NCBI GenBank assembly: GCA_013204645.1
Contig: JABMSE010000118.1
Span: forward strand, 1-38,742
Reading direction: 5' to 3'
DNA: 38,742 nucleotides
Source of the DNA: Candidatus Saganbacteria bacterium
GTDB lineage: Bacteria > Margulisbacteria > WOR-1 > O2-12-FULL-45-9
The notes below the pieces were generated by a model. It did no database searches and was not told where the DNA came from. It saw nothing but the letters and a program-made list of their open reading frames with translations. Positions 1 to 7,420 of this stretch are shown here, piece by piece. Positions within the stretch are counted from its first letter, which is position 1, and each line of letters begins with the position of its first letter. Made by a program: the position numbers and the translations under genes.

Positions 1-1
1 G

Positions 2-67
2 TCTCATAGTTTTATCACCATCCCGAACATAACGAACCTGAGACTAAAGTCTCGGTTCCGTTCCTAA
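2..67 (+). CDS. possible 3' end of an upstream gene (partial)
   Basis: An open frame enters from the left edge and stops at TAA 65-67, directly where a terminator-like palindrome begins. About 21 codons are visible, with no recognisable motif. The only support is the open frame and the terminator that follows, so this may be non-coding. Confidence 0.2.
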   Translation, partial: SHSFITIPNITNLRLKSRFRS

Positions 68-97
68 AATCAACAGAATTAATTCTGTTGATTTTTT
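66..97 (+). terminator. Rho-independent terminator-like palindrome
   Basis: A perfect 15-bp inverted repeat (arms 66-80 and 81-95) runs into six T residues at 92-97. The T-run favours termination of plus-strand transcription entering from the left. Complementary flanks (CGGTTCC at 53-59, GGAACCG at 101-107) could extend the stem. Confidence 0.6.
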
Positions 98-132
98 ACT
101 GGAACCGCGAATTTATTCACAGGTTCCCACTT

Positions 133-162
133 ATTATCGATTCTTTCTCCCAGAAATTTCAC
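133..162 (-). promoter_or_regulatory. sigma-28-like promoter, leftward
   Basis: On the minus strand a -35 box GTGAAATTT (162 to 154) and a -10 box TCGATAAT (140 to 133) have the same spacing as eight other promoters in the window: 23 nt from the first G to the C of CGATA. The -35 box is one arm of the palindrome at 151-180, back to back with the rightward promoter. The gene it would drive lies beyond the left edge. Confidence 0.6.
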
Positions 163-168
163 TAAAAA

Positions 169-197
169 GTGAAATTTCTGCTAATTGCTGCCGATAT
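169..197 (+). promoter_or_regulatory. sigma-28-like promoter of the HExxH gene
   Basis: GTGAAATTT at 169-177 and GCCGATAT at 190-197. The -10 matches the known FliA/SigD consensus, and GAAA-N15-GCCGATAT fits TAAA-N15-GCCGATAT. A GGAGG sequence follows at 205-209. Confidence 0.7.
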
Positions 198-222
198 ATA
201 GTACGGAGGTACATGATTACCC

Positions 223-1080
223 ATGCGTGGAGCAACTGGCTTGCCCGAATCTAAAATACGCCCTGCCTTAAAGGTTATGTGGTATTGCCGCCAACTTTTT
301 GTTGGGGCATTAGTTCGCGTAACCAAGGGAGATTATCAACGTTTAGGGATAAGCCCCCAATTTTTCAAAAGGGGCGCCTTGTTTTTTCTTTTAGAAAAGG
401 CAAGTGAGGGGAGACTATCAGCGGTACGTAAACGTGGATATCCGCAGGGATTTTATCCTATGAGTGAGAATGGCGATCTCAATGCCTTCTTACAAGGTAG
501 AATTGCATACTTGCCCGAGCGCTCACGCGTCATTGCTCTTCCTAAAGGTTTTAACCCATCGACCGTCTTTCATGAAATTCTGCATGACATTTTTGCGGGA
601 GGCGGACTTTCTGTTTCTGAGCGGCAAGAATTTGTTAGAAATGTACTTAATCGGCTTCGAGACTCAGGAAACCCCGACATGCCCGATAGCCACAAAAATG
701 CTCCTTTCTTTGCCAAAGTGGCAGAAATTTGTTCAGAAAAATACGACATTGGGGCAATTTCTCCCCTCTATAACGTGGGGAGGCCATGGGAAGATCCTGA
801 TTTTATGATTTTCGCCGGAGAATGTTTCGCCTATGCTGGAGAATTTATGCTGCATCCACAAGCAGTTCCTTTTGATGCAATTCCAAAAGAAATGGAATCT
901 GAGCTAAGATTTATGCGGATTTTTGATCGCGCTCACTTAGATCAAGTAGTAAGACTCGTTAGCAACGCTCTAAACCCAGGGAACGAGGTTTCCATACACC
1001 CGCTATCCTCAACAACTGTTTCTCCGGACGCAGCCAGCCCCGCAATGGCCAGTGCCATGGCAATGCGATGGTCGCCATAG
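223..1080 (+). CDS. HExxH-motif protein, putative zinc metallopeptidase
   Basis: 285 aa, family not recognised. Residues 117-121 read HEILH inside a predicted helix (STVFHEILHDIF), the HExxH zinc motif of gluzincins and metzincins. A Glu in FAGECFAYAGEF about 80 residues later could be the third ligand. No signal peptide is evident. GGAGG at 205-209 is 13 nt from this ATG and only 3 nt from an out-of-frame ATG at 213 that opens a 13-codon ORF, so initiation is uncertain. The last 139 bp overlap the 3' end of convergent aroA; the Ser/Ala-rich tail from about residue 248 is read antisense to aroA, so the original stop may have been lost. A sigma-28-like promoter lies upstream. Peptidase activity is an inference from the motif. 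Confidence 0.65.
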   Translation: MRGATGLPESKIRPALKVMWYCRQLFVGALVRVTKGDYQRLGISPQFFKRGALFFLLEKASEGRLSAVRKRGYPQGFYPMSENGDLNAFLQGRIAYLPERSRVIALPKGFNPSTVFHEILHDIFAGGGLSVSERQEFVRNVLNRLRDSGNPDMPDSHKNAPFFAKVAEICSEKYDIGAISPLYNVGRPWEDPDFMIFAGECFAYAGEFMLHPQAVPFDAIPKEMESELRFMRIFDRAHLDQVVRLVSNALNPGNEVSIHPLSSTTVSPDAASPAMASAMAMRWSP

Positions 1081-2354
1081 CTTTTGACTTTTGCGCCCTT
1101 CAGCTTGGTTGACCCGGAAATTATCATCCCATCTTCTAACTCTTTTATCTCTTCGCCCATTTTTCTAAGCTCACTAGAGATAGTTTTTATGCGGTCGCTT
1201 TCTTTGATGCGCAGCTCGCGGGCTCCACGGATTTCGGTTGTACCCTGAGCTTGAGTTGCGGCCACGGCAATAATTGGAATTTCATCAATAATGCGGGGAA
1301 TAATTTCCCCGGAAATTTTTATTCCTCTGAGCCCTCTTGTTTCTACGTTGCTGTGTTGCTGTGTTGTTGTGACCCTGATACTAGCTCTGGGCTCCTCGCA
1401 AAGCATCTGCTCGTCGCTCACTTCTAACTGTGCTCCCATCCTATGCAAAACATCAATAATACCTGTTCTAGTAGGATTAACTCCAACATTGCGAATTAAT
1501 AACTCAGAATTTGGAACAATAAGACCAGCCACCAGAAAAAATGCAGCGGACGACAGATCGCCTGGAACATCAATCTCCTTGCCCTCAAACTCCCTATTCC
1601 CAATAATTTTACTGATTACGGTTAACTGGTTAGTGGTTACTTTAATATCCGCGCCGAAATAAGCCAACATGCGCTCGGTGTGGTCCCTGGCTTGCTTTTT
1701 CTCAACTACAATTGTTTCGCCACCTGCAAAAAGCCCGGCTAAAAGAATAGCGGATTTAACTTGAGCAGATGCAACCGGCAATTCATATTCGATGGGGTTA
1801 AGTTTGCCACCTTTAATGGTTAAGGGGGCATAGATTTCCTCTCCTCCGGATCCTCTTACTTCTGCGCCCATTTCCCTCAGAGGCTTTACGATCCTCATCA
1901 TCGGCCGTTTTTGAATTGATTTATCGCCAGTAATTTTGGTGGTAAACGGCTGTCCAGCCAAAATCCCCGACAACAGGCGAATAGTGGTTCCAGAATTACC
2001 CACGTCCAGCATTTCCTTAGATGCGGTGAGCCCTGACAGTCCTTTCCCTTTTATAATAATTTTACATTCATTTGACACTTCGTGCTGAGCCTTGTCTTTA
2101 TTCTCAGTGCGAAGCATTTGACATTTGCTCGTCCCGAGCGAAGTCGAGGGATCATTTGACATTTGGATCGGGATCCCCAATTTACCCAAGCAATCCACCG
2201 TGGCCAAACAATCCGCACTTGGTAGAAATCCATTTACGATGGTCTCGCCAGCTGCCAGTGAGCCAATTATAATCGCTCGATGGGAAATTGATTTATCGCC
2301 AGGGACGTGGAGGGTACCCTTCAAGTTTTTCTTGGATGAGACTGTTAATTGCAT
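942..2354 (-). CDS. aroA: 3-phosphoshikimate 1-carboxyvinyltransferase (EPSP synthase)
   Basis: 470 aa; joins shikimate-3-phosphate and phosphoenolpyruvate in the cytosolic shikimate pathway. Visible signatures are VPGDKSISHRA (about 18-27), the LDVGNSGTT loop (about 116-124), PGDLSSAAFF, the RIKESDR block and the C-terminal DHRIAMA. The family is usually about 430 aa. The excess lies in two repeat-encoded insertions: about 30 residues after LGIPIQM (about 66-96, containing DPSTSLGTSKCQM) and about 12 residues containing TTTQQHSNVE. Active-site blocks are intact, so the enzyme is probably functional. The ATG at 2352-2354 was chosen because homology begins there and a -10 box lies 7 nt upstream, implying a leaderless mRNA. 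Longer upstream starts would be non-homologous. Confidence 0.95.
   Translation of the reverse strand: MQLTVSSKKNLKGTLHVPGDKSISHRAIIIGSLAAGETIVNGFLPSADCLATVDCLGKLGIPIQMSNDPSTSLGTSKCQMLRTENKDKAQHEVSNECKIIIKGKGLSGLTASKEMLDVGNSGTTIRLLSGILAGQPFTTKITGDKSIQKRPMMRIVKPLREMGAEVRGSGGEEIYAPLTIKGGKLNPIEYELPVASAQVKSAILLAGLFAGGETIVVEKKQARDHTERMLAYFGADIKVTTNQLTVISKIIGNREFEGKEIDVPGDLSSAAFFLVAGLIVPNSELLIRNVGVNPTRTGIIDVLHRMGAQLEVSDEQMLCEEPRASIRVTTTQQHSNVETRGLRGIKISGEIIPRIIDEIPIIAVAATQAQGTTEIRGARELRIKESDRIKTISSELRKMGEEIKELEDGMIISGSTKLKGAKVKSYGDHRIAMALAIAGLAASGETVVEDSGCMETSFPGFRALLTSLTT
1345..1372 (-). repeat. octamer minisatellite inside aroA
   Basis: About three units of an 8-nt repeat (sense strand CAACACAG) translated as TTQQHSNV. 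It belongs to the dispersed family also found in tyrA, apgM, miaA and upstream of the SUMF1-like gene. The homologous position in typical EPSP synthases has no such segment. Confidence 0.7.
2078..2165 (-). repeat. dispersed palindromic repeat inserted in frame in aroA
   Basis: Contains CTTCGTGCTGAG, CTCAGTGCGAAGCATT and repeated CATTTGACATTTG units. The GTGCTGAG/GTGCGAAGCATT part recurs at the start of ctpA (18870-18918). It encodes the extra aroA segment at about residues 66-96. Confidence 0.7.
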
Positions 2355-2361
2355 CGGATTA

Positions 2362-2390
2362 ATTATACAGTTTTTTCTTAAAAAAGTGAA
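2362..2390 (-). promoter_or_regulatory. sigma-70 promoter of aroA
   Basis: Minus-strand TTCACT (2390 to 2385), 17-nt spacer, TATAAT (2367 to 2362). The ATG is only 7 nt beyond the -10 box, so transcription should begin at or next to the start codon. The -35 box overlaps the divergent sigma-28-like -35 box. Confidence 0.6.
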
Positions 2391-2414
2391 ATTCGTCACA
2401 TATCTTAACGAGAT
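2386..2414 (+). promoter_or_regulatory. weak sigma-28-like promoter of the kinase-like ORF
   Basis: GTGAAATTC at 2386-2394 with the -10 equivalent AACGAGAT at 2407-2414. The spacing equals that of the other eight sites, but the core is CGAGA rather than CGATA, so this is the weakest member. Confidence 0.4.
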
Positions 2415-2428
2415 ATCTATGAGATAAA

Positions 2429-3166
2429 ATGAAAACACAATTTCCCCCCGGAATAGCACGATTTAAAGGCAACTGGAAAACTCACTTAGGAACGGTTGAG
2501 CAAAAAGCAGGAGCAGTAAAGGAAGGAATTCTCTATACTGAACATATTCCTGGCAACTTGCCTTTCTTAACCACTTCCATGAGACCCCCAGTAGAAGAAA
2601 TTGACCTTTTACCCGCAAAACAAATACCTTCCTTTGAAATTGCGCGCTTATCACACCGCCTCTCTAGCAATATCATGGGCCCTGGTTTAAAATGTTATGG
2701 GGCCTTTCTTGGATATTTAGAAGGGATCCAGATTCCAGTAGCAATCAAGTTCCCTAACTTTTCTGCATATAAACATTATGGTCCTTTTGAGCTTGCCTTT
2801 CAGGTGGAGCTTCTGGCTATCCAATTAGCAAGCCAAATAGGTTTAGGTCCAGAATTTATAGGGAGAGTAACTTACAGGCTTCCAGTAAGGAAACCAGGGG
2901 TAAAAGGTTATGCAATGACGCTCGTTCCTGGAGATTTTTATCAGGCGGAGAAAGAATCTCCCGTCTCCACTTGTGGAAATGACCTGCAAAGAATCACGGA
3001 AGTAGCAACAGAGCATTCTTTAGCGCTTGAGATAATTCTTCGTCATTCTCATCTCACTCCATCAGGCAGGCTTGTTCCCATTGATGCTCACGACTGGCTA
3101 CGGCCTGCAATTTACAATCAATATCTCCATTTAATTGAGGGAGATTTCTTGCAATTTTTACCCTAA
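2429..3166 (+). CDS. hypothetical protein, possibly a degenerate kinase-like fold
   Basis: 245 aa, not firmly recognised. The order of elements resembles a protein-kinase-like or aminoglycoside-phosphotransferase-like fold: a strand with a central Lys (VAIKFP, about residues 105-110), an acidic helix (FELAFQVELLAIQLA), a hinge-like strand (YAMTLVPGDF), and a late RLVPIDAHDW resembling the metal-binding ID[FW]xx strand. No clear glycine-rich loop or HxD catalytic loop is seen, so it may be inactive or a different fold. The start ATG follows the weak sigma-28-like promoter by 14 nt, without a good ribosome-binding site. It is divergent from aroA. Confidence 0.6.
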   Translation: MKTQFPPGIARFKGNWKTHLGTVEQKAGAVKEGILYTEHIPGNLPFLTTSMRPPVEEIDLLPAKQIPSFEIARLSHRLSSNIMGPGLKCYGAFLGYLEGIQIPVAIKFPNFSAYKHYGPFELAFQVELLAIQLASQIGLGPEFIGRVTYRLPVRKPGVKGYAMTLVPGDFYQAEKESPVSTCGNDLQRITEVATEHSLALEIILRHSHLTPSGRLVPIDAHDWLRPAIYNQYLHLIEGDFLQFLP

Positions 3167-3222
3167 AAAATCGAATTCCTGAAGTGCTTTGCGCGCTCGA
3201 GCTCTTTTTCAATCTTTTTCAT
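3163..3222 (-). pseudogene. duplicated fragment of the tyrA 3' end
   Basis: This minus-strand stretch reads MKKIEKELERAKHFRNSIF and stop, nearly the same as the tyrA C-terminus (KIEKELERVKNFRNSIL) encoded at 3443-3500. It is a detached copy of about 55 nt lying next to the intact gene. Its stop overlaps the stop of the convergent kinase-like ORF. Confidence 0.65.
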
Positions 3223-3308
3223 TCATTCAAATTAATTAAATATGTTTTTAGAAATTTCTCTACGGCTTTCACGGTTTCATCTTTCAACTTGGCAGGGATT
3301 GAAGCTAT
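3219..3308 (-). pseudogene. gene remnant, 29 open codons
   Basis: A minus-strand frame bounded by TAG at 3309-3311 reads IASIPAKLKDETVKAV, continues as a Lys-rich amphipathic helix and stops at 3219-3221, overlapping the tyrA-like fragment. The composition looks protein-coding, but there is no start codon, so it is probably debris of a lost gene. Confidence 0.3.
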
Positions 3309-3342
3309 CTACCTTTTTGCTGTAATAATGCCAATTTTTGAT

Positions 3343-3377
3343 GTTAACCTATGACCTCTCGGTTAACATAGGTTAAC
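3343..3377. repeat. intergenic inverted repeat
   Basis: Arms GTTAACCTATG (3343-3353) and CATAGGTTAAC (3367-3377) are perfect complements around a 13-nt loop. Another GGTTAAC follows at about 3389. There is no T-run, so this is not an obvious terminator; it could be an operator. Nothing else is recognised in 3309-3442. Confidence 0.5.
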
Positions 3378-3442
3378 TGCCCATTAGAGGTTAACGCAAA
3401 GAAGGCAAATCTGTCAAGCAAATTCTAGGATTTACTCAAATT

Positions 3443-4291
3443 CTACAAAATCGAATTTCTGAAATTCTTCACCCTTTCCAACTCTTTCTCAATCTTCTCT
3501 GCATCGCCTTCTTTAATGAGGCGTTCAAGTTTGGATAGAGATTTTTTGAAAGCAGAAATCATGGCGAGGACGGCTTTTTTGTTGGTGGTAAACATATCAA
3601 CCCCAAGAATGGGGTCACCCGAGGCAATGCGGGTTGTATCGCGAAAGCCGGAAGCCGCACATTTTTGCATCTCTTCTTTTCCGGCTTCGGAAGCAGCCAC
3701 GACATCAACTAAAGCAGCCGCCACAGCAAGCGGCATATGGCTAATCCCAGCTACAGCTAGATCGTGCAGCTTGGGATCCATTATGACTGTGTTGCTATGC
3801 AGCCGTGTCACTATGTCACTAATTTTCTCTAATGCCTTTTTGCTGGTTTTTGAAGTGGGAGCTAGTATCCACAGCTTTTGATTAAAAAGGGTGGCCTCGG
3901 CTTCTTTTAGCTTTACCTTTTCCTTGCCAGCCATGGGGTGACCACCTACAAAATAGGTTCCCTTGGGCATGATCTTGTCAGCTTGAGAGACAATCTCATA
4001 CTTTGAGCTTCCAACATCAGTTGCAATGGCTCCCTTCTTAAGGGCCGGGGCGATTTCTTTAAGAATTGGAATAATCAAATTGATCGGTGTGCAAATAAAA
4101 ACAATATCCGCATCAGCTACACCTTTCTTGGGATCAGTCGTCCCGCAATCAATTGCCCCACCAGCAATTGCTTCTTTTACGGTTTCTTCCCTGCGCGGAA
4201 TTCCAATAACTCGCAAGTCAGCATTTTGCTGCTTTAAGGCTAAGCCAATTGATCCCCCAATTAAGCCCACTCCGATAATTGCTATCCTCAT
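3443..4291 (-). CDS. tyrA: prephenate dehydrogenase
   Basis: 282 aa; NAD(P)-dependent oxidative decarboxylation of prephenate to 4-hydroxyphenylpyruvate in tyrosine synthesis. The N-terminus has a Rossmann motif (IIGVGLIGGSIGLAL, about 4-18). Later signatures include DIVFICTPI, GGHPMAGKE with its conserved His, and an all-helical C-terminal domain with the SGFRDTTRIASGDP block. There is no fused chorismate mutase or ACT domain. A repeat-derived segment (DIVTRLHSNTV) sits at 3785-3821. The ATG at 4291 is 6 nt from the -10 box, suggesting a leaderless transcript. With aroA and aroE nearby this is a loose aromatic amino acid cluster. Confidence 0.93.
   Translation of the reverse strand: MRIAIIGVGLIGGSIGLALKQQNADLRVIGIPRREETVKEAIAGGAIDCGTTDPKKGVADADIVFICTPINLIIPILKEIAPALKKGAIATDVGSSKYEIVSQADKIMPKGTYFVGGHPMAGKEKVKLKEAEATLFNQKLWILAPTSKTSKKALEKISDIVTRLHSNTVIMDPKLHDLAVAGISHMPLAVAAALVDVVAASEAGKEEMQKCAASGFRDTTRIASGDPILGVDMFTTNKKAVLAMISAFKKSLSKLERLIKEGDAEKIEKELERVKNFRNSIL
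3785..3821 (-). repeat. octamer minisatellite inside tyrA
   Basis: Degenerate units of the AGTGACAT / AGCAACAC 8-nt repeat, read in tyrA as SDIVTRLHSNTV. It has the same sense orientation and reading frame as the copies in aroA, apgM and miaA. Confidence 0.55.
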
Positions 4292-4297
4292 GCCTCA

Positions 4298-4326
4298 ATC
4301 TTATTCCAAATCATTTTAAAATTCAA
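4298..4326 (-). promoter_or_regulatory. sigma-70 promoter of tyrA
   Basis: Minus-strand TTGAAT (4326 to 4321), 17-nt spacer, TAAGAT (4303 to 4298). The start codon begins 6 nt after the -10 box. Confidence 0.55.
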
Positions 4327-4355
4327 CTGAAATTTTCACCTTTTCCTATCGATAT
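4327..4355 (+). promoter_or_regulatory. sigma-28-like promoter of the unknown ORF at 4366
   Basis: CTGAAATTT at 4327-4335 and ATCGATAT at 4348-4355, with the spacing shared by the other sites. It directly abuts the divergent tyrA -35 box. The ATG at 4366 is 10 nt beyond the -10 box. Confidence 0.65.
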
Positions 4356-4365
4356 ATATATAGAT

Positions 4366-5481
4366 ATGTTAAGAAACGTAGGCAACCTTAGAACTCAACA
4401 CTTGAATATGCAAAAGCGCCTTGTAGAAAAGGTGAGGCAGCAGGTAGGAAATACTCCACCGAAAGTCCTTGTTTTCTATGGCGAACATGCACCACTTGAG
4501 CCTATGGAAAAAACCGCTCAACTTCTTTCTCAAACTTTTGCCCCTCCAGAAGTTGTTTTGGTAGAGATTCCAACGGCTCATACCCCTTTAGGCTATGCCC
4601 TTTCGGCCCATGATTTTATTGCAGAACAGAGCCAAAGGATGGTAGATGGAACACAGGTTTTAGCAGATTTTACCGTCCAAGAAAATGTGGATTTTGGAGA
4701 ACAGCTTCAAGCGCTTATGAGAGAGGTGACGCAAAGAATTGAATCTCTCTTGCATGTTTATAATGCTGGTTTTGAACAAAACAACGGTGTTGCCGGCAAT
4801 AATGTACGCAAAGGAATGCTTAAATTGCTCAAAAAAGAAGTTGGAAACGACAAATCCCTTGGAAAATTTAAAGACATGCTCGATGCCCTAAGACAGCTAA
4901 AAGATATTGCCCCCTTGCTGGAACTAGTTTGTTTTGAACTGGCAAAAGAATATCCTGGAACATATTTTGCAACCCTACACTTGCAGTGGCCTGGATATAT
5001 CACCTATCATATGGACCTACCAGAGAAAAAAGTAATGAGCACTTTAGCTGCGGCCGAAACAAACATCGCCGTTGCTAGAGCTATCAACCAGACTTACGCC
5101 CGGCAGGTCGATCACTGGAATACTGAAAGGGTCCCTCTTTTCTCTCCCCTCGTGCGAGAGCTCTTGCCGGTATCCGAATTTGACACGGAGGTTCCTTTTA
5201 CCGTTTTTGAAATGCCCCAACTTTTACTAGAATCAACCGCTCCTCATCCTGAAACCCTGGCAAGAGCAACCTACGGCGCTTTCTTGCTCCAAGACCCCTT
5301 TGATATCAGTAACGATAAATCTCAAGGTAATTGGGATATGGATTATTTCCGGACCACCACCGAAAACAAGGCAGAAGAACATGCTGGAAATATTGCGGAA
5401 TTTTTGACACATGTGTTGAGAGCTGGTCCAGAAACCAGGGTATCTTTAAGCGGGGAAACACCCCTACACCGTTCTACTTAA
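4366..5481 (+). CDS. hypothetical protein
   Basis: 371 aa, no family recognised. It is soluble, with no signal peptide or membrane segment. An alpha/beta-like N-terminal part (KVLVFYGEHAP, VVLVEIPTAHTP) is followed by a long helical middle (about residues 110-210) and a mixed C-terminus with YPGTYFATLHLQWPGYITYH. The ATG at 4366 was chosen because it is the first in-frame start after the sigma-28-like promoter; a more upstream ATG at 4279 would lie before the promoter. There is no Shine-Dalgarno sequence, so it may be leaderless. The 3' end overlaps convergent apgM by 8 bp. Function unknown, probably in the same regulon as the methyltransferases. Confidence 0.75.
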   Translation: MLRNVGNLRTQHLNMQKRLVEKVRQQVGNTPPKVLVFYGEHAPLEPMEKTAQLLSQTFAPPEVVLVEIPTAHTPLGYALSAHDFIAEQSQRMVDGTQVLADFTVQENVDFGEQLQALMREVTQRIESLLHVYNAGFEQNNGVAGNNVRKGMLKLLKKEVGNDKSLGKFKDMLDALRQLKDIAPLLELVCFELAKEYPGTYFATLHLQWPGYITYHMDLPEKKVMSTLAAAETNIAVARAINQTYARQVDHWNTERVPLFSPLVRELLPVSEFDTEVPFTVFEMPQLLLESTAPHPETLARATYGAFLLQDPFDISNDKSQGNWDMDYFRTTTENKAEEHAGNIAEFLTHVLRAGPETRVSLSGETPLHRST

Positions 5482-6706
5482 ACAAAAATTTCAGCAGCTC
5501 GTGGCCATTTTTTATCCGCAGCTTTGATTTCTTAATCTCTTTCTCGCTATAGCCCTTAACGCCCTTTATCACCTTACGGGCCTTTATGGCTTCGCCCTGA
5601 GCAAATCTTTGTTGCTCAGCCCGAAGGGGCCGTTCTCCATTTTGGTAAATCACAAACGGCACCGGATCCGCCGTGTGGGTCATAAGCCTAATCGGTGTTG
5701 GATGGTCAGGAAGAACCAGTATCTTTGTCGCTATGTTGCTATGTTGCTGCGTCCACTCTAGAACAGTCCCTACCACATACTTATCAAAATCCTGGATAGC
5801 TTGGATCTTATGCTTGATGTTTCCTTCGTGGCCGGCCTCATCTGGTGCTTCCACGTGCACAAAAACAACATCGTTTCTTTTTAGGGCGCGCAAAGCATAC
5901 CTGGCTTTTTGTTCATAATCCGTATCCAGGTAGCCCGTTGCACCTGGAACATTTATAACTTCCATGCCCAAAACCTTACCCATACCCTTTAGGAGATCAA
6001 CTGCGGTAATGATGGCGCCTTTTTTGCCAAATTTTTTCACGAAGGCTGGCATCGTAGGAGATTTTCCTTGTCCCCACGGCCAAATCATCGTGGCTTGGGT
6101 CCCCAGATTATGCAGCAAAACTTCGCTCTCGTTCATTAATTGCAATAAAAGTTGGGCACCTCGGCCTTTTGGCAAATATTTGCCAATATTTTTCCCGGTA
6201 ATATCATGGGGCGGCGTTGTAGCGACATCGGCACATCGGCTTCGCTCGGCACCGGACTTAATTACCAGGAGATGCCGATAACTTAACCCGGGATAAAATC
6301 TGATCTCTTTAGTGCCTAACTTTTGATCAAGTAACTCTATGATCCGGCGAGCCGAAACTGTGTCAATATGCCCAGCCGTAAAATCAGACATTTTGTGGTT
6401 TTTAATCGATACCAGATTGCAGCGAAAAGCAACTTCGTCCTTTTTTAGCTTGACGCCTAAACTTGCTGCTTCCAGCGGGCCACGGCCAGAATAATATTTT
6501 TTGGGATCATAACCAAAGATGCTCATGTTAGCTACATCAGATGCTGGCTGCATACCGCGGGGAACATTGTTAACCCAACCTACAATCCCCTTTTGCGCCA
6601 AGAAATCCATATTAGGGGTTTTGGCGGCCGAAAGTGGGGTTTTACCTTTAAGTTTCTTTAAGGGGTAATCCGTCATCCCATCGCCGATTAAAACAATGTA
6701 TTTCAT
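5474..6706 (-). CDS. apgM: 2,3-bisphosphoglycerate-independent phosphoglycerate mutase, archaeal type
   Basis: 410 aa; interconverts 3- and 2-phosphoglycerate in glycolysis and gluconeogenesis. The N-terminus (LIGDGMTDYPL, then GKTPLSAAKTPNMDFLA) is the ApgM signature, and the alkaline-phosphatase-like metal site is visible as HVEAPDEAGHEG and LPDHPTPI...THTADPVPF. It is close to the usual 400 aa despite three repeat-derived segments (GAERSRCADVATTPPH, EWTQQHSNIATK, NGERPLRAEQQRFAQGEA). The ATG at 6706 was chosen by homology and lies just after the cvpA stop; the longer frame would add ten unrelated residues. It is the last gene of the synthase-purE-cvpA-apgM operon. Confidence 0.93.
   Translation of the reverse strand: MKYIVLIGDGMTDYPLKKLKGKTPLSAAKTPNMDFLAQKGIVGWVNNVPRGMQPASDVANMSIFGYDPKKYYSGRGPLEAASLGVKLKKDEVAFRCNLVSIKNHKMSDFTAGHIDTVSARRIIELLDQKLGTKEIRFYPGLSYRHLLVIKSGAERSRCADVATTPPHDITGKNIGKYLPKGRGAQLLLQLMNESEVLLHNLGTQATMIWPWGQGKSPTMPAFVKKFGKKGAIITAVDLLKGMGKVLGMEVINVPGATGYLDTDYEQKARYALRALKRNDVVFVHVEAPDEAGHEGNIKHKIQAIQDFDKYVVGTVLEWTQQHSNIATKILVLPDHPTPIRLMTHTADPVPFVIYQNGERPLRAEQQRFAQGEAIKARKVIKGVKGYSEKEIKKSKLRIKNGHELLKFLFK
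5588..5637 (-). repeat. palindromic repeat in frame in apgM
   Basis: Contains GGCTTCGCCCTGAG and GCTCAGCCCGAAGGGG arms, closely matching the intergenic copy at 26462-26510 and more loosely nadC 38634-38684. It encodes the PLRAEQQRFAQGEA segment. Confidence 0.75.
5724..5753 (-). repeat. octamer minisatellite inside apgM
   Basis: Sense-strand units AGCAACAT, AGCAACAT and AGCGACAA, read as TQQHSNIATK. Same family and frame as in aroA and miaA. Confidence 0.75.
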
Positions 6707-6707
6707 G

Positions 6708-7418
6708 CTACGAGCCGGGCTTACCCTGCGGGACATTGGGCAAAAGCTTGCGCTCTTTCAAAAGCTCGATTATTTTTTCCTGCTGATTTTTAGTCATTTC
6801 ATTAGGTTTTTTTATGTTTTCTAGAAACACATCGAACTCGATTTTTTCTGGATTGGTCTTTTCTGGCTCGGGATCCACCGTTTTGGTACTACTTTGCTCC
6901 CTAATTTTTTCAAGAATATTATCTTTCATAAAAATGTTAACCTTGGGCATTATTTGTTTGGCATAGGGATAGGCCCATTCATAAACTGAGATTGAGAAAG
7001 AAGAAATATAGCTGGTTACAATGTCCTGTTTTAGTCCTTTTGAAATGGGCATAAAAAGCATCAGCTGAAGCACGATTCCGCAGATAAGGATTCCCTTAAA
7101 GCCCCCCACCAAAATACCGCAAATCTTATCTACCGGCCCCAAAATCCTAATGTAAATTATTTTGGTAAACAGGATCAAAAGCGCTACATCCAAAAGAATA
7201 TAAATGATGGCAAAAGCAAGGAGAAATGCAATGATGGCCGAAAGATTGCCCGGCTCACTAAAGCGTGCTGTTCCTTGGGAGAGAAAATCAATAAACCAGC
7301 TGGCCAGAAAAAGCGAGGCCAAAACCGCAACCACACTTAAGATAGCTTTAACCAGGCCTTCGCGCAATCCCAGAAGGACAAATAAGACAATTACTATGCC
7401 GACAACTATATCAAGCAT
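6708..7418 (-). CDS. cvpA: CvpA family membrane protein
   Basis: 236 aa. Four hydrophobic segments in roughly the first 140 residues begin with MLDIVVGIVIVLFVLLGLREG, the CvpA N-terminal pattern including the conserved GLREG turn after TM1. The C-terminal 100 residues are hydrophilic and charged (PEPEKTNPEK...), longer than in E. coli CvpA (162 aa). The family is linked to colicin V production, purF operons and envelope homeostasis; here it neighbours purE, consistent with a purine link. It starts 2 nt after the purE stop. Confidence 0.85.
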   Translation of the reverse strand: MLDIVVGIVIVLFVLLGLREGLVKAILSVVAVLASLFLASWFIDFLSQGTARFSEPGNLSAIIAFLLAFAIIYILLDVALLILFTKIIYIRILGPVDKICGILVGGFKGILICGIVLQLMLFMPISKGLKQDIVTSYISSFSISVYEWAYPYAKQIMPKVNIFMKDNILEKIREQSSTKTVDPEPEKTNPEKIEFDVFLENIKKPNEMTKNQQEKIIELLKERKLLPNVPQGKPGS

Positions 7419-7420
7419 AT

